Source: an uncultured Hungatella sp.
GTDB lineage: Bacteria; Bacillota; Clostridia; Lachnospirales; Lachnospiraceae
Length of the DNA: 64,000 nt
Assembly (NCBI GenBank): GCA_910586845.1
Contig: CAJUJV010000003.1
Span: 27,406-91,405, forward strand
Reading direction: 5' to 3'
In this document: in pieces, positions 52,369-62,561 of the stretch
Position numbering within the stretch: the stretch's first letter is position 1
Layout of the letters: the number at the start of each line of letters is the position of its first letter
Made by a program: the position numbers and the translations under genes
The notes under the pieces: model-generated
What the model was told of the DNA's origin: nothing
What the model saw: only the letters and a program-made list of their open reading frames with translations
The model's database searches: none

Positions 52369-53619
52369 CTATTTTTTCCAGATACCGTTCTGATCTACAT
52401 AGAAAGTATCGATGGTCGTATTCACCGCCATGTTGCCGGAACCCGGATAGAAATAGTACCAGTTTTCTCCTACCTGATTCCATCCTTCCATCATGGCACC
52501 GTTCTGGCTCATACAATAAGTCTTCCCGTTATTCTGAAGCCAGCCCGTATGCATGGCTCCCTCCACACCGTCGGCAGCAGTGTTGAGATAATACCAAACG
52601 CTTCCCGCCCGGATCCAGCCCACGGACATCTCCCCGCTTTCCTGAAGATAATAGGTGTGGCCGCCCTTGGTCTGCCAGCCGGTGAGCATCCTGCCGTCGT
52701 TGTCAAAGAGATACCACTTGTTATTCAGCTTCAGCCACGAATTCTTCTGATAGGAACCGTCAGGATACCGGTAATACCAGGCTGCCCCCGACTGGATCCA
52801 GCCTACCTGAGAACTGCTTCCTGTCTGCTGCCCGGCGTTGTCAGTCTGTCCTGTTCCGTCAGACACATGCTCCTCGTCGATATAGATCTCGTCCGACTCC
52901 AGCCAGTCGCTTTTCTGTCCGTACTTCTTCTGGGTATCGGTGTAGGGCACTGTCCGTATCTTATACTTATAAGTTCCCTTCTTCGTCATATAGGGATAGA
53001 AATTGTAGGAAGTTCCTTTATAAGCCTCCAGTTTCTTCACCACGCTGCTGCCCCGGTACAGATAGACGTCGTAATAGCCGGAACTGATGCTCTCGTCGTC
53101 CTCATCCTCTTCGTACCATACGGCTCTCCCGTAGCCGGAATCCCTCCAGGTGGCCTCCGACGGCGGACTGTAAGTCCCCTTTATCCCGTTGATCTTCACC
53201 GTGACTTCCAGCTCATCCGAAGAGCTCCTTCTGGCAGACACAAAGGTGCCTCCCTTCACCGACACATTGCTGCTGGAATAACTTCCGCGGAACGAATAGT
53301 CGTCATCATCGATGTCCAGATAGATCTTCATCCTGGGCTCATCTCCCACTCCCAGCTCCTTCCTGGTGGAAGATGTCCACTCCGCGTCCCTGACAGAATA
53401 CCTGCTGGAATTGGTGGCTGCATAAGTCCCGCTCTGAGCCTCCGTGGTATCTGTATATATGGTAATATTCTCATTGAGCCGCTCGCCGGCCTCCGTATCA
53501 CATCCCACACGGATCGTCACCGAACTGACCGTCTTCGTAGCCCCGAAGCTTACTAAAGGAGTCCCTGAAACCATCAGGCACACCATAGCCAGTAACCCCA
53601 GACATTTCTGTTTCCTCAT
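52369..53619 (-). CDS. secreted cell-wall-binding repeat protein, larger paralog
   Basis: This 416-aa protein has a signal peptide (CLGLLAMVCLMVSGTPLVSFG), an N-terminal beta-rich domain with an acidic stretch (YLDIDDDDYS) and a second beta-rich domain. It ends in about six CW_binding repeats (e.g. GWIQSGAAWYYRYPDGSY, GWLQNNGKTYCMSQNGAMM). The domain layout matches the downstream gene (shared KY.QKSDWLESDE / YSAGEWVESDE motif), which suggests duplication. It is the first gene of the pair, behind its own promoter. Confidence 0.85.
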   Translation of the reverse strand: MRKQKCLGLLAMVCLMVSGTPLVSFGATKTVSSVTIRVGCDTEAGERLNENITIYTDTTEAQSGTYAATNSSRYSVRDAEWTSSTRKELGVGDEPRMKIYLDIDDDDYSFRGSYSSSNVSVKGGTFVSARRSSSDELEVTVKINGIKGTYSPPSEATWRDSGYGRAVWYEEDEDDESISSGYYDVYLYRGSSVVKKLEAYKGTSYNFYPYMTKKGTYKYKIRTVPYTDTQKKYGQKSDWLESDEIYIDEEHVSDGTGQTDNAGQQTGSSSQVGWIQSGAAWYYRYPDGSYQKNSWLKLNNKWYLFDNDGRMLTGWQTKGGHTYYLQESGEMSVGWIRAGSVWYYLNTAADGVEGAMHTGWLQNNGKTYCMSQNGAMMEGWNQVGENWYYFYPGSGNMAVNTTIDTFYVDQNGIWKK

Positions 53620-53651
53620 ATGCGGCTACCTCCTTCCATTTATCTGATTAT

Positions 53652-53681
53652 ATTATAAAACAAGGTCCCGCTTTGCGTCAA
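53652..53681 (-). promoter_or_regulatory. promoter of the cell-wall-binding protein pair
   Basis: On the minus strand TTGACG and a perfect TATAAT are separated by 18 bp, about 33 bp upstream of the start at 53619. Confidence 0.75.
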
Positions 53682-53727
53682 CTTACGATATCCTTTCTAA
53701 CTCTTTAAGATATGGGGGCCTGAACGT

Positions 53728-53757
53728 AAAAAAGAGTCCGGACTGACATCCGAACTC
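53728..53757 (-). terminator. terminator after rplQ
   Basis: On the minus strand GAGTTCGG ... CCGGACTC is followed by TTTTTTACG, 10 bp after the rplQ stop. It closes the ribosomal protein operon. Confidence 0.85.
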
Positions 53758-53767
53758 TCCGTCTTCC

Positions 53768-54304
53768 TTATACTAACTCCAGCAGCACTTCCATGGCTCC
53801 GTCGCCCTTGCGCATACCGATCTTGACGATTCTGGTATAACCGCCGTTGCGGTTCATATACTTGGGAGCGATCTCATCAAACAGCTTGGCCGGCAGATCC
53901 ACCATTTTGGTGTTTTTCTTTCTTCCTGCCGCGGCAGCGGGAACCTCTTTCACCGGATAGAGAACCTTCAGCATCTGTCTTCTGGCATGAAGTCTGGAGG
54001 GCAGATCTTTCTTGATCTCCTTCTCCACCTCATCGAAAACAGTAACTTTCTTGCCGTCTACGACTTCTTTTACTCTCTTGCCGTCCTTGTCCTTGCGGGG
54101 AACTTTTGCCGTAACCTTTACGGTCTCAAAGTTGTCTTTCTCTCTCACTGCCATGGCGATCAGGCGCTCCGCGATCTTGCGCACTTCCTTTGCCCTGGCC
54201 TCGGTGGTGACGATCTTTCCGTTGTATAACAGAGCGGTAACCTGATTTCTCAGCAGTGCCTTTCTCTGACTGGAATTCTTTCCAAGTTTTCTGTATCCTG
54301 CCAT
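53768..54304 (-). CDS. rplQ: 50S ribosomal protein L17
   Basis: This 178-aa protein has the L17 start AGYRKLGKNSSQRKALLRNQVTALL and end GGYTRIVKIGMRKGDGAMEVLLELV. It has a Lys/Glu-rich insertion of about 50 aa in the middle (VPRKDKDGKRVKEVVDGKK region), making it longer than the ~120 aa of B. subtilis L17; similar long forms occur in Clostridia. The ATG at 54304 follows GGAGGG. It is the last gene of the alpha operon. Confidence 0.95.
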   Translation of the reverse strand: MAGYRKLGKNSSQRKALLRNQVTALLYNGKIVTTEARAKEVRKIAERLIAMAVREKDNFETVKVTAKVPRKDKDGKRVKEVVDGKKVTVFDEVEKEIKKDLPSRLHARRQMLKVLYPVKEVPAAAAGRKKNTKMVDLPAKLFDEIAPKYMNRNGGYTRIVKIGMRKGDGAMEVLLELV

Positions 54305-54333
54305 AGTTCTTTCCCTCCATAAATATGTGGAGA

Positions 54334-54419
54334 CGGCTTCCTGCTTCATCGGACTTACGGAAGCCGCATCCCTGTTTTTACATACCGGTCCCCCGCTTCA
54401 TCGGACTTACGGGAACCGG
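54334..54419 (-). repeat. two hairpins with an identical loop between rpoA and rplQ
   Basis: Hairpin A (54334-54366) and hairpin B (54385-54419) have different stems (CGGCTTCC/GGAAGCCG and CCGGTTCCC/GGGGACCGG on the minus strand) but the same loop GTAAGTCCGATGAAGC. On the plus strand the 18-mer GCTTCATCGGACTTACGG occurs at 54343-54360 and 54395-54412. Stems that differ but still pair suggest the structure is selected. Confidence 0.75.
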
Positions 54420-54444
54420 CACATTTTCCTGTCTCTGATCCTGT

Positions 54445-55404
54445 CTACTCATCACTGGGATTCAGCTGCAGACCCAGTTCCTTCAGCTTTGCCAGCACCT
54501 CTTCTAAGGACTTACGGCCCAGATTGCGGACTTTCATCATATCCTCGGAAGTCCTGTTGCACAGTTCCTCCACGGTGTTGATCCCCGCTCTCTTCAGGCA
54601 GTTGTAGGAACGAACCGACAACTCCAGTTCGTCGATGTTCATCTCAAGGACCTTCTCCTTCTCATTGTCTTCCTTCTCTACCATGATCTCTGCAGTCCTG
54701 GCGTTTTCGGAAAGATCAATGAACAGGTTCAAATGCTCGCTGAGAACCTTTGCCGCAAGGCTCACCGCCTCGTCAGGAGCCAGAGTACCGTTGGTATAAA
54801 CATCCAGAGTCAGTTTATCGTAATCGGTAACCTGTCCCACACGGGTATTCTCCACTGACATGTTCACACGCTCCACAGGAGTGTAGATAGAGTCAATGGC
54901 GATGACGCTGATAGGCAGATCCTCTCTCTTGTTCTTATCGGCACTTACATAGCCCCGTCCCTTGGTGATGGTCAGTTCCATATAGAACTTGCTATCCGGG
55001 CCGCCGCTTAAGGTGGCGATGACCTGATCCGGATTCAGGATCTCGATATCCGGATCAACCTGAATATCAGCAGCCGTAATGACGCCTTCGCCTTCAAATT
55101 CGATGTAGGCCGTCTTTACTTCGTTGCTGTCACTGTTGTTCTTTATTGCTAAACTTTTGATGTTCATGATAATCTCAGTCACATCCTCCTTGACACCGGG
55201 GATGGAACTGAACTCATGCAGTACTCCGTCGATTTTCACCTGGCTCACAGCAGCTCCCGGAAGAGAAGAAAGCATGATCCTTCTCAGAGAATTGCCCAGA
55301 GTGGTGCCGTAACCTCTCTCAAGTGGTTCTACTACAAATTTTCCGTATTTTTTATCTTCTGAGATCTTTTCAATCTCAATGTTTGGTTTTTCGAAATCAA
55401 ACAC
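54445..55404 (-). CDS. rpoA: DNA-directed RNA polymerase subunit alpha
   Basis: This 319-aa protein has the N-terminal assembly domain ([23 protein letters not shown]), then a linker and the alpha-CTD with [22 protein letters not shown] and [12 protein letters not shown]. The true start is the GTG at 55404, which has GGAGGGG upstream and gives the standard [10 protein letters not shown] start; the frame to 55452 is rejected. It lies between rpsD and rplQ as usual. Confidence 0.97.
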   Translation of the reverse strand: MFDFEKPNIEIEKISEDKKYGKFVVEPLERGYGTTLGNSLRRIMLSSLPGAAVSQVKIDGVLHEFSSIPGVKEDVTEIIMNIKSLAIKNNSDSNEVKTAYIEFEGEGVITAADIQVDPDIEILNPDQVIATLSGGPDSKFYMELTITKGRGYVSADKNKREDLPISVIAIDSIYTPVERVNMSVENTRVGQVTDYDKLTLDVYTNGTLAPDEAVSLAAKVLSEHLNLFIDLSENARTAEIMVEKEDNEKEKVLEMNIDELELSVRSYNCLKRAGINTVEELCNRTSEDMMKVRNLGRKSLEEVLAKLKELGLQLNPSDE

Positions 55405-55462
55405 TAATAGCCCCTCCTTTTTAGTCCTGCATGTCGAGGCCTTCCTACCCAAATCTCAGGGT

Positions 55463-56056
55463 TTATTTGGAGTACAACTCGACGATAAGCATTTCGTTTA
55501 CCGGAACATCAATCTCATCTCTGGTAGGCAGCTCTTTTACGGTTCCACGCAGATTCTCCTGGTCAACTTCCAGCCATGCGGGAACCATCCTGCCTGCAGT
55601 TACTTCCAATACATCTTTGTATCTCTGAGAAGATTTGCACTTCTCTTTTACTTCGATCACGTCGCCGGCTTTTACCAGGTAGGACGGAATGTTGACGCAC
55701 TTTCCGTTTACTAAAATATGTTTGTGGTCAACGATCTGTCTTGCCTCTTTTCTGGTACGGGCAAAGCCTAAACGGTAAACCACGTTATCCAGTCTGGTTT
55801 CCAGTAAGATCATCAGGTTTGGACCAGCCATACCTTCCATCTTCTCTGCCTTTGCATAGTAGTTGCGGAAAGGCTTCTCTAATACGCCGTAGATGAATTT
55901 TGCTTTCTGCTTTTCTCTCAGCTGTAAGCCGTACTCGCTTATCTTTCTGTTTGCTCTCTTTAACTCTCTGTTGGACTTTTTATCTATTCCTAAATAGATG
56001 GGGTCTAAACCAAGTGATCTGCATCTTTTAAGAACAGGAACTCTATCAACTGCCAC
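55463..56056 (-). CDS. rpsD: 30S ribosomal protein S4
   Basis: This 197-aa protein has the S4 RNA-binding domain ([31 protein letters not shown]) and a C-terminal [13 protein letters not shown]. The N-terminal zinc cysteines are absent, so this is the zinc-free form; an [16 protein letters not shown] start is common in clostridia. S4 nucleates 30S assembly and often represses its own operon. Confidence 0.97.
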   Translation of the reverse strand: MAVDRVPVLKRCRSLGLDPIYLGIDKKSNRELKRANRKISEYGLQLREKQKAKFIYGVLEKPFRNYYAKAEKMEGMAGPNLMILLETRLDNVVYRLGFARTRKEARQIVDHKHILVNGKCVNIPSYLVKAGDVIEVKEKCKSSQRYKDVLEVTAGRMVPAWLEVDQENLRGTVKELPTRDEIDVPVNEMLIVELYSK

Positions 56057-56073
56057 TTTTCGTACCTCCTAAA

Positions 56074-56475
56074 TTAAACTCTTCTACGTTTTGGCGGACG
56101 ACATCCGTTGTGAGGAACCGGTGTCACATCCTTAATACTAGTTACTTCAATACCGCATGCAGAAAGTGCACGGATTGCTGCCTCACGCCCTGAACCAGGT
56201 CCTTTTACCATAACGTCTACAGATTTTAAACCATGTACGATAGCTGCCTTCGCAGCAGTCTCTGCAGCCATCTGTGCTGCATATGGAGTAGATTTCCTTG
56301 AACCTCTAAATCCCAGACCACCGGCACTCGCCCAGGATAATGCATTACCCTGTGTATCCGTTAACGTCACGATCGTGTTGTTAAAGGAGGACTGGATATG
56401 TGCCTGTCCGCGTTCAACGTTTTTCTTTACGCGCTTTTTCGTCACTTTTTTTGCAGTGGACTTATTTTTAGCCAT
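56074..56475 (-). CDS. rpsK: 30S ribosomal protein S11
   Basis: This 133-aa protein has [42 protein letters not shown] and the C-terminal [15 protein letters not shown], all hallmark S11. It lies in the alpha operon between rpsM and rpsD. A 103-bp gap before it (56476-56578) shows no gene. Confidence 0.97.
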   Translation of the reverse strand: MAKNKSTAKKVTKKRVKKNVERGQAHIQSSFNNTIVTLTDTQGNALSWASAGGLGFRGSRKSTPYAAQMAAETAAKAAIVHGLKSVDVMVKGPGSGREAAIRALSACGIEVTSIKDVTPVPHNGCRPPKRRRV

Positions 56476-56578
56476 TTTAAACTAACCTACTTTCTTCCTG
56501 ATTGCTTGAATCATCGTCTCCTGTTTTTAAAACATACAACTTGATTCTGTTCTCGTGTTAATACCTTCTGTTTAAGAC

Positions 56579-56947
56579 TTATTTCTTCTTGTTCGCCACG
56601 GTCTTACGGGGACCTTTACGGGTTCTCGCATTGGTCTTGGTCTTCTGACCGCGAACCGGCAGACTCTTTCTGTGACGGATCCCCCGATAGCAGCCGATCT
56701 CCTGAAGTCTCTTGATGTTCATGGCGATCTCTCTGCGCAGGTCGCCTTCCACCATCTGAGTCTCTGCGATCACAGCAGAAATCTTCTTCACTTCGTCATC
56801 GGTCAGATCCTTCACGCGGGTATCGGGATTCACGCCTGCATCCGCGAGAATACGATTGGAACTTGCGCGGCCAATGCCGTAGATGTAAGTCAAACCAATC
56901 TCAACACGTTTCTCTCTTGGTAAATCAACACCTGAAATACGAGCCAT
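56579..56947 (-). CDS. rpsM: 30S ribosomal protein S13
   Basis: This 122-aa protein has [26 protein letters not shown], the [13 protein letters not shown] helix and the Lys/Arg-rich tail [15 protein letters not shown] that contacts tRNA. It follows rpmJ in the standard order. A good GGAGG-type RBS (AGGAGGTG) is upstream. Confidence 0.97.
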   Translation of the reverse strand: MARISGVDLPREKRVEIGLTYIYGIGRASSNRILADAGVNPDTRVKDLTDDEVKKISAVIAETQMVEGDLRREIAMNIKRLQEIGCYRGIRHRKSLPVRGQKTKTNARTRKGPRKTVANKKK

Positions 56948-56979
56948 GTGTGTAGTACACCTCCTGTAAATTTTGATTC

Positions 56980-57093
56980 TTAACCTTGTCTCTGTTTGTG
57001 CTTGGGATTTTCACAGATAACTCTGATACTGCCCTTGCGCTTAATGATTTTGCATTTTTCGCAAATCGGTTTCACTGACGATCTAACCTTCAC
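56980..57093 (-). CDS. rpmJ: 50S ribosomal protein L36
   Basis: This 37-aa protein, [20 protein letters not shown] to KHKQRQG, has the C-C-C-H zinc ligands of the C+ form. It starts with GTG at 57093 after AAGGAG. It is the first gene behind the internal promoter at 57256-57284. Confidence 0.95.
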   Translation of the reverse strand: MKVRSSVKPICEKCKIIKRKGSIRVICENPKHKQRQG

Positions 57094-57255
57094 AGCAATT
57101 CTCCTTTCTCTTGCACGTCCTTCCAGCGGGGGACATCCGGACACACCGCACCGGGCGTATCCTGGGTATATACCTAAGTTTCCTTTAGATATATAGGTCA
57201 ACCGGGATTACTTTTGGGCAAAGTTCACCCAGTACTTCAACAAAGTCGCTAGAGC

Positions 57256-57284
57256 ATTATAGCACCTTTTTTTGCCAAATGCAA
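57256..57284 (-). promoter_or_regulatory. internal promoter ahead of rpmJ
   Basis: On the minus strand TTGCAT and TATAAT are 17 bp apart in the 200-bp gap between infA and rpmJ. It would drive rpmJ-rpsM-rpsK-rpsD-rpoA-rplQ independently. Confidence 0.7.
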
Positions 57285-57292
57285 GTAATTTT

Positions 57293-57511
57293 TTACTTAT
57301 CTCTCCAGATGATCCTTCCCTTGGTCAGGTCATAAGGCGACAGTTCGATGGTAACTTTATCTCCCGGCAAAATCTTGATATAATTCATCCGCAGCTTTCC
57401 GCTGATATGGGCCAGGACCTGGTGTCCGTTCTCCAGCTCCACCTGAAACATGGCGTTGGGAAGCTTCTCAACTACAATGCCTTCAATTTCAATCACATCC
57501 GCTTTTGACAT
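57293..57511 (-). CDS. infA: translation initiation factor IF-1
   Basis: This 72-aa S1-fold protein has the standard start [20 protein letters not shown], then [20 protein letters not shown] and [21 protein letters not shown]. It binds the ribosomal A site during initiation. It lies between map and rpmJ as in other Firmicutes. Confidence 0.97.
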   Translation of the reverse strand: MSKADVIEIEGIVVEKLPNAMFQVELENGHQVLAHISGKLRMNYIKILPGDKVTIELSPYDLTKGRIIWRDK

Positions 57512-57582
57512 ACGGTTTTCCTCCTATAAACTTACTAATATTCTCCTGTTTCCTCGGCTATGACAATGGACGCCTCCTGCAG

Positions 57583-58335
57583 TCAGGTCCGCGACAGAAT
57601 CTCCGGCCCCTCCTCCGTTATGAGAATGGTGTTCTCGTAATGAGCAGACAGAGAGCCGTCTTTCGTGATGACGGTCCAGTCGTCGTCGAGCCACCGAACT
57701 TCATACCGGCCTGCATTGATCATCGGCTCCACTGCCAGGGTCATGCCCGGCTGCAGCCTGATGCCTTTTCTTTTTCTTGCAAAATTAGGCACCTCCGGAT
57801 CCTCGTGGAGATGGGTCCCAATCCCGTGTCCCACCAGATCCCGGACCACCCCGTACCCGAATTTTTCCGCATAGGTCTGGATAGCGGTTGAAATATCATT
57901 GAGATGATTGCCTGTTTTCGCGTATTTTATTCCTTCAAAAAAGCATTGTTTCGTGACTTCGATCAGCTGACCGGCTTCCGGACTGATCTGTCCGACTCCG
58001 TGGGTCCTGGCGGCATCGGAATGATAGCCCCTGTAGATGACCCCGGCATCCAGACTGACGATATCTCCTTCGTCCAGGATCCGTTTTTTGCTGGGAATCC
58101 CGTGAACCACCTCGTCATTGACCGATATGCAGATAGAAGCAGGATATCCTCTGTAATTCTTAAAGGAAGGAACGCATCCGTAGCTGCGGATGATCTCTTC
58201 CCCCAGCCGGTCGATCTCCCATGTGGAAATTCCCGGCTTCAGGGCTTTCTCCAGTTCCTCATGAGTGATGGCGAGGATTCTCCCCGCCTCCCTCATAAGC
58301 CCAATCTCACGTTCTGATTTTATGGTAACCGACAT
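57583..58335 (-). CDS. map: type I methionine aminopeptidase
   Basis: This 250-aa metallopeptidase has the metal ligands in VSLDAGVIYRGYHSDAART, the His in GHGIGTHLHEDPEVPN, and Glu residues in MTLAVEPMIN and TEEGPEIL. It removes the N-terminal Met from new proteins. It lies 5 bp after adk in the spc operon. Confidence 0.96.
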   Translation of the reverse strand: MSVTIKSEREIGLMREAGRILAITHEELEKALKPGISTWEIDRLGEEIIRSYGCVPSFKNYRGYPASICISVNDEVVHGIPSKKRILDEGDIVSLDAGVIYRGYHSDAARTHGVGQISPEAGQLIEVTKQCFFEGIKYAKTGNHLNDISTAIQTYAEKFGYGVVRDLVGHGIGTHLHEDPEVPNFARKRKGIRLQPGMTLAVEPMINAGRYEVRWLDDDWTVITKDGSLSAHYENTILITEEGPEILSRT

Positions 58336-58340
58336 GATGC

Positions 58341-58985
58341 TTAAACTCCCAGGATCGCTGTAATGTCACCAAATACTTCTTCCATATTTTTTGTGCCGTC
58401 AACTTCTCTGAGGACTCCGGCCTTCTTATAATAATCGATCAGAGGCTGAGTCTGTTCATGATATACGTTCAGACGTTTCTGAACCGTCTCCGGCTTGTCG
58501 TCATCCCTCAGCACCAGCTTCTCGCCGCAGGTGTCGCAGATACCCTCCTGCTTCGGCGCGTTAAACTGAACATGATAGGTCGCGCCGCAGGCCACACACG
58601 CCCGGCGTCCGCCCATACGGCTGACGATATTTTCATCAGGCACGTCTACATTGACCGCATAGTCGATGGCCTCTCCCATTTCGCCCAGAGCCTTTGTCAG
58701 GCTCTCTGCCTGGGGAATGGTCCTTGGAAATCCGTCCAGGACGTAACCGCCTTCGCAGTCGGCCTCATGGATCCTGTCCATAAGCATGCCGATGGTGATC
58801 TCGTCAGGCACCAGCATTCCCTGGTCCATGAAAGTCTTTGCCTTCATGCCCAGCTCGGTACCGCCTTTAATGTTGGCTCTGAAGATATCGCCGGTGGAGA
58901 TGTGCGGGATCTGGTATCTGGCAGCGATCTTTTTTGCCTGAGTGCCTTTGCCGGCACCCGGAGCACCTAACATAATAATCTTCAT
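58341..58985 (-). CDS. adk: adenylate kinase
   Basis: This 214-aa enzyme has the P-loop [11 protein letters not shown], the AMP-binding region [11 protein letters not shown] and [11 protein letters not shown]. Its lid domain has four cysteines (CVACG...CDTCG), the zinc-binding form of Gram-positive bacteria. The ATG at 58985 follows GGAGG; the earlier ATG at 59003 is upstream of that RBS. Confidence 0.97.
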   Translation of the reverse strand: MKIIMLGAPGAGKGTQAKKIAARYQIPHISTGDIFRANIKGGTELGMKAKTFMDQGMLVPDEITIGMLMDRIHEADCEGGYVLDGFPRTIPQAESLTKALGEMGEAIDYAVNVDVPDENIVSRMGGRRACVACGATYHVQFNAPKQEGICDTCGEKLVLRDDDKPETVQKRLNVYHEQTQPLIDYYKKAGVLREVDGTKNMEEVFGDITAILGV

Positions 58986-59013
58986 ATGGTATTCCCTCCC
59001 CATTTTTAAAGTC

Positions 59014-59051
59014 GATAAGGAGAAAGGGCCAACCTGCTCTTTCTCCTTATC
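59014..59051 (-). repeat. hairpin between secY and adk
   Basis: A 16-bp stem, GATAAGGAGAAAG and its complement with one mismatch, and a 6-nt loop lie in the short secY-adk gap. No T-run follows; it may be an attenuator or an mRNA processing or stabilising hairpin. Confidence 0.6.
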
Positions 59052-59058
59052 AAGTGCA

Positions 59059-60375
59059 TTAATCGTTCAAAAATCCTTTATAATTGCGCACAAGCATCTG
59101 GGATTCGATCGCTTTGATCGTCTCCAGGACAACGCCTACGATGATGATGAGGGATGTCCCTGCAAAAGACAGATGGGTGATGGTAAAAAGACCTGAAACG
59201 ATAATCGGAACCAGGCTGACCACGATCAGGCCGCATGCACCGATAAACACAATATAGTTCAAAATATTATTCAGATAATCAGATGTGGGCTTACCCGGAC
59301 GGACGCCCGGAATAAATCCTCCCTGCTTCTTGATGTTGTTGGCAACCTCCAGCGGATTGAAGGTGATGGATGTGTAGAAATACGCAAATACCACAATCAG
59401 CACCAGATAGATCACGAGACCTATGGAGTAGGCCGGCTGTTCCGGTCTGAACCAGGAGTTGGAGCTTAACATGGTCAGGATCCATCCCCCCGCACTGGCA
59501 TAATTCACATGGAAAAACTGTGAGATCACCACCGGGAAAGACATGATGGATGAGGCAAAGATCACCGGGATCACGCCTGCGGTATTGACCTTCAGCGGAA
59601 TACTGGAGGACTGGCCGCCTACCATTCTTCTGCCCTGCATCTTCTGGGAATACTGAACAGGGATCCTTCTCTCGCCATCCTGAAGGATGATAACAAACAC
59701 TACCATGGCTGCGATGACTGCCAGGATGATGATCGCGGACACCACTGCCACCGGAATATTCCTGCCTGCCATAAATCTGGTGTAAAGCGTATTTACATCG
59801 TCGGGCAGACTGGATACGATATTAAAGAGCAGTACAACAGAAATACCGTTTCCCACTCCATTTTCTGTGATCCTCTCGCCGATCCACATGAGGAGAGCAC
59901 TTCCGGCAGTCATAGTCGCCACCGCCACGATAACGCTTCCAGCATTGAAATCCAGGAGAAGACCCTGGCCGCCGAACCCTACTGCCATGGCAGTGGATTC
60001 GATCAGGGCAAGTGCAACCGTCACATAACGGGTATATTCGGCGATCTTCCGTCTCCCGTCCTCGCCTTCCCTCTGCATCTCTTCCAGCTTCGGGATGGCG
60101 ATGGTCATCAGCTGCATGATAATGGATGATGTGATATACGGTGTGATGCTAAGTGCAAAGACAGACATGCTGGTGAAGGAACCACCAGTCATGGCATCAA
60201 AAAAGTTAAATGCATCTCCTGTCTGTCTTGCAAAAAAATCGGCAAAATAGCTTGTATTAACTCCTGGAATCGGCAATTCGGATCCAAAGCGGATTACTAT
60301 CAACATCAGAAATGTGTATAGTAATTTCTTTCGTATGTCTTTTATACGAAATGCATCTCGGAGTGTTTTGAACAT
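59059..60375 (-). CDS. secY: protein translocase subunit SecY
   Basis: This 438-aa membrane protein has ten predicted helices. Markers include [21 protein letters not shown] at the start, the plug region after it, [18 protein letters not shown], and the C-terminal [21 protein letters not shown]. It forms the membrane channel for protein export with SecE and SecG. It lies 1 bp after rplO. Confidence 0.97.
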   Translation of the reverse strand: MFKTLRDAFRIKDIRKKLLYTFLMLIVIRFGSELPIPGVNTSYFADFFARQTGDAFNFFDAMTGGSFTSMSVFALSITPYITSSIIMQLMTIAIPKLEEMQREGEDGRRKIAEYTRYVTVALALIESTAMAVGFGGQGLLLDFNAGSVIVAVATMTAGSALLMWIGERITENGVGNGISVVLLFNIVSSLPDDVNTLYTRFMAGRNIPVAVVSAIIILAVIAAMVVFVIILQDGERRIPVQYSQKMQGRRMVGGQSSSIPLKVNTAGVIPVIFASSIMSFPVVISQFFHVNYASAGGWILTMLSSNSWFRPEQPAYSIGLVIYLVLIVVFAYFYTSITFNPLEVANNIKKQGGFIPGVRPGKPTSDYLNNILNYIVFIGACGLIVVSLVPIIVSGLFTITHLSFAGTSLIIIVGVVLETIKAIESQMLVRNYKGFLND

Positions 60376-60376
60376 A

Positions 60377-60817
60377 TCAGATCACCTCGCAGGTTCCACC
60401 AGCGGCTTCAATCTTAGCTTTTGCGCCCTCGCTGAAGGCGTTTACTTTAACCGTAAGCTTTTTGGTTAATTCTCCGTCTCCAATGATCTTGACTCCGTCT
60501 TTGGGATGTCTGACGATGCCGATCTCCATTAAAGACTCAACCGTAACTTCTGCTTCGTTCTCGAATCTCTCCAGTGCGCTTACATTGATCGCTACGATCT
60601 CTTTTGAATTTCTGTTCTTGAAGCCTCTCTTCGGAAGGCGTCTGTATAACGGCATCTGGCCGCCTTCAAATCCTGGCCTTGTGGCTCCGGAACGTGCCTT
60701 CTGACCCTTATGGCCCTTGCCGGCAGTCTTGCCGTTGCCTGAACCATGTCCCCGGCCTCTTCTGAAATTAGCGCTGTGCTTGGAACCTTCTGCAGGCCTT
60801 AAATTTGATAACTCCAT
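60377..60817 (-). CDS. rplO: 50S ribosomal protein L15
   Basis: This 146-aa protein has [14 protein letters not shown] at its start, the Gly-rich [23 protein letters not shown] stretch, and the end [10 protein letters not shown]. The ATG at 60817 has GGAGG 8 nt upstream; the GTG at 60826 is rejected. It belongs to the spc operon. Confidence 0.96.
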   Translation of the reverse strand: MELSNLRPAEGSKHSANFRRGRGHGSGNGKTAGKGHKGQKARSGATRPGFEGGQMPLYRRLPKRGFKNRNSKEIVAINVSALERFENEAEVTVESLMEIGIVRHPKDGVKIIGDGELTKKLTVKVNAFSEGAKAKIEAAGGTCEVI

Positions 60818-60842
60818 CTCTCGCACCTCCTTTTCTGCTAAC

Positions 60843-61025
60843 TTAAATCTCTTCTACTTTAACTAAATGTCTTACATGCCAGATCATGCCTCTGACGGCT
60901 TCGTTATCCGGCTTCTCAACGGTCTTGTTAAGCTTTCTCAGGCCTAATGCCTCAACGGTAGCTCTCTGCTTCGGGATTGCTCCGATGGGAGATTTGACCA
61001 GTGTGATTTTTAATTTCTCAGCCAT
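60843..61025 (-). CDS. rpmD: 50S ribosomal protein L30
   Basis: This 60-aa protein with [25 protein letters not shown] and the end [13 protein letters not shown] is standard bacterial L30. It lies between rpsE and rplO. Confidence 0.96.
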   Translation of the reverse strand: MAEKLKITLVKSPIGAIPKQRATVEALGLRKLNKTVEKPDNEAVRGMIWHVRHLVKVEEI

Positions 61026-61038
61026 TTTTCAGTCCTCC

Positions 61039-61548
61039 TCAGCCTAAGATCTCTTCTACGGATTTGCCGCGAAGTTTTGCAACCTGCTCCGGAGTTTTCA
61101 GTGCACATAAGCCGTTTAAGGTAGCCAGAACAACGTTGGTCTTGTTGTTGGAGCCCAGAGACTTTGTACGGATATTCTTAATTCCGGCCAGCTCCAGAAC
61201 GGAACGGGCAGGACCGCCGGCGATAACGCCGGTACCTTCCGGAGCTCTCTTTAAAAGTACCGTGGAGCTTCCGAACTTGCCCAGATAATCGTGAGGAATG
61301 CTTCTGGTCTCGTCTACCGGAATCTCTACCAGGTTCTTCATGGCAGCTTCTTTGCCCTTGCGGATAGCCTCCGGAACCTCCCCTGCCTTGCCAAGGCCGG
61401 CTCCTACGTGGCCATTGCCGTCACCTACGACTACCAAGGCAGAGAATCTCATGGTACGTCCGCCTTTTACAGTCTTAGACACACGCTTGATGGCCACTAC
61501 CTTGTCATTTAACTCCAACTGACTTGGATCAATGATTGTACGCTTCAT
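61039..61548 (-). CDS. rpsE: 30S ribosomal protein S5
   Basis: This 169-aa protein has the N-terminal dsRNA-binding fold ([30 protein letters not shown]) with the fidelity-related loop, and the C-terminal domain [19 protein letters not shown]. It follows rplR with a 16-bp gap. Confidence 0.97.
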   Translation of the reverse strand: MKRTIIDPSQLELNDKVVAIKRVSKTVKGGRTMRFSALVVVGDGNGHVGAGLGKAGEVPEAIRKGKEAAMKNLVEIPVDETRSIPHDYLGKFGSSTVLLKRAPEGTGVIAGGPARSVLELAGIKNIRTKSLGSNNKTNVVLATLNGLCALKTPEQVAKLRGKSVEEILG

Positions 61549-61564
61549 GCTGCTCTCCTCCCTA

Positions 61565-61933
61565 CTAGAATTTCAGACCGGCTTCGCGGGCCGCGTCAGC
61601 CAGTGCCTGAATCTTACCATGATATATGAATCCGCCTCTGTCAAAGACAACCGTGTCAATACCTTTTTCCAAGGCCCTCTTGGCGATCAGTGTACCAACA
61701 TATGCAGCAGCATCAACGTTGTTGGTATGTTCCAGCTCTTCTCTCACGGATTTCTCAAGAGTAGAGGCTGCAACTAAAGTATTGCCAACTGTATCGTCAA
61801 TAATTTGAGCATACATATGATTATTGCTTCTGAACACGGACAGACGCGGTCTCTCGGTTGTGCCGGATAAATGATTGCGGATTCTGCCATGCTTCTTCAC
61901 GCGAACTTCGCTTCTTGACTTTTTGCTAACCAT
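61565..61933 (-). CDS. rplR: 50S ribosomal protein L18
   Basis: This 122-aa protein has [31 protein letters not shown] and the end [17 protein letters not shown]. It binds 5S rRNA. It lies between rplF and rpsE. Confidence 0.97.
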   Translation of the reverse strand: MVSKKSRSEVRVKKHGRIRNHLSGTTERPRLSVFRSNNHMYAQIIDDTVGNTLVAASTLEKSVREELEHTNNVDAAAYVGTLIAKRALEKGIDTVVFDRGGFIYHGKIQALADAAREAGLKF

Positions 61934-61950
61934 CTTTACACTCTCCTTAA

Positions 61951-62493
61951 TTATTTCTTACCAGTCTTACCAACTTTACGTCTGATTACTTCGTCAGCAT
62001 ACTTAATACCTTTACCCTTGTACGGCTCAGGTCTTCTCTTGTCTCTGATCTCAGCAGCGTATTGGCCAACTTTTTCTTTATCAATACCTTTTACTGTGAT
62101 TTTGTTCTGACCCTCAAGTACAGACTCGATGCCCTCGGGATCGATCATCTCCACGGGATGGGAATATCCCAGGCTCAGGATCAGCTTATTGCCCTGCTTC
62201 TGGGCTCTGTAACCAACGCCGTTTACTTCCAGAACCTTCTCATAGCCGTTGGTGACTCCAACTACCATATTGTTGATCAGAGTTCTGGTCAGACCATGTA
62301 AGGATTTCATCTTCTTCAAATCATTGGGCCTGGTTACGGTGATATGTCCGTCTTCTTCTTTGATCTCCATCTCAATGGGCAGCTCTCTCTCCAGAGTACC
62401 CTTGGGACCTTTTACAGTCACTTTATTATTCTCTGCGATCGTTACGGTTACGCCTGCGGGAATCGCGATAGGCATTCTTCCTATACGTGACAT
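61951..62493 (-). CDS. rplF: 50S ribosomal protein L6
   Basis: This 180-aa protein has [17 protein letters not shown] at its start, the LGYSHPVEM segment and the L6 signature [19 protein letters not shown]. It lies 68 bp after rpsH in the spc operon. Confidence 0.97.
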   Translation of the reverse strand: MSRIGRMPIAIPAGVTVTIAENNKVTVKGPKGTLERELPIEMEIKEEDGHITVTRPNDLKKMKSLHGLTRTLINNMVVGVTNGYEKVLEVNGVGYRAQKQGNKLILSLGYSHPVEMIDPEGIESVLEGQNKITVKGIDKEKVGQYAAEIRDKRRPEPYKGKGIKYADEVIRRKVGKTGKK

Positions 62494-62561
62494 GCTGTTT
62501 TCCTCCTTAAATTTTCGGAAACGGCGTCTGCGCCATTTCTGTTTTCAGACATTTGCAATGC

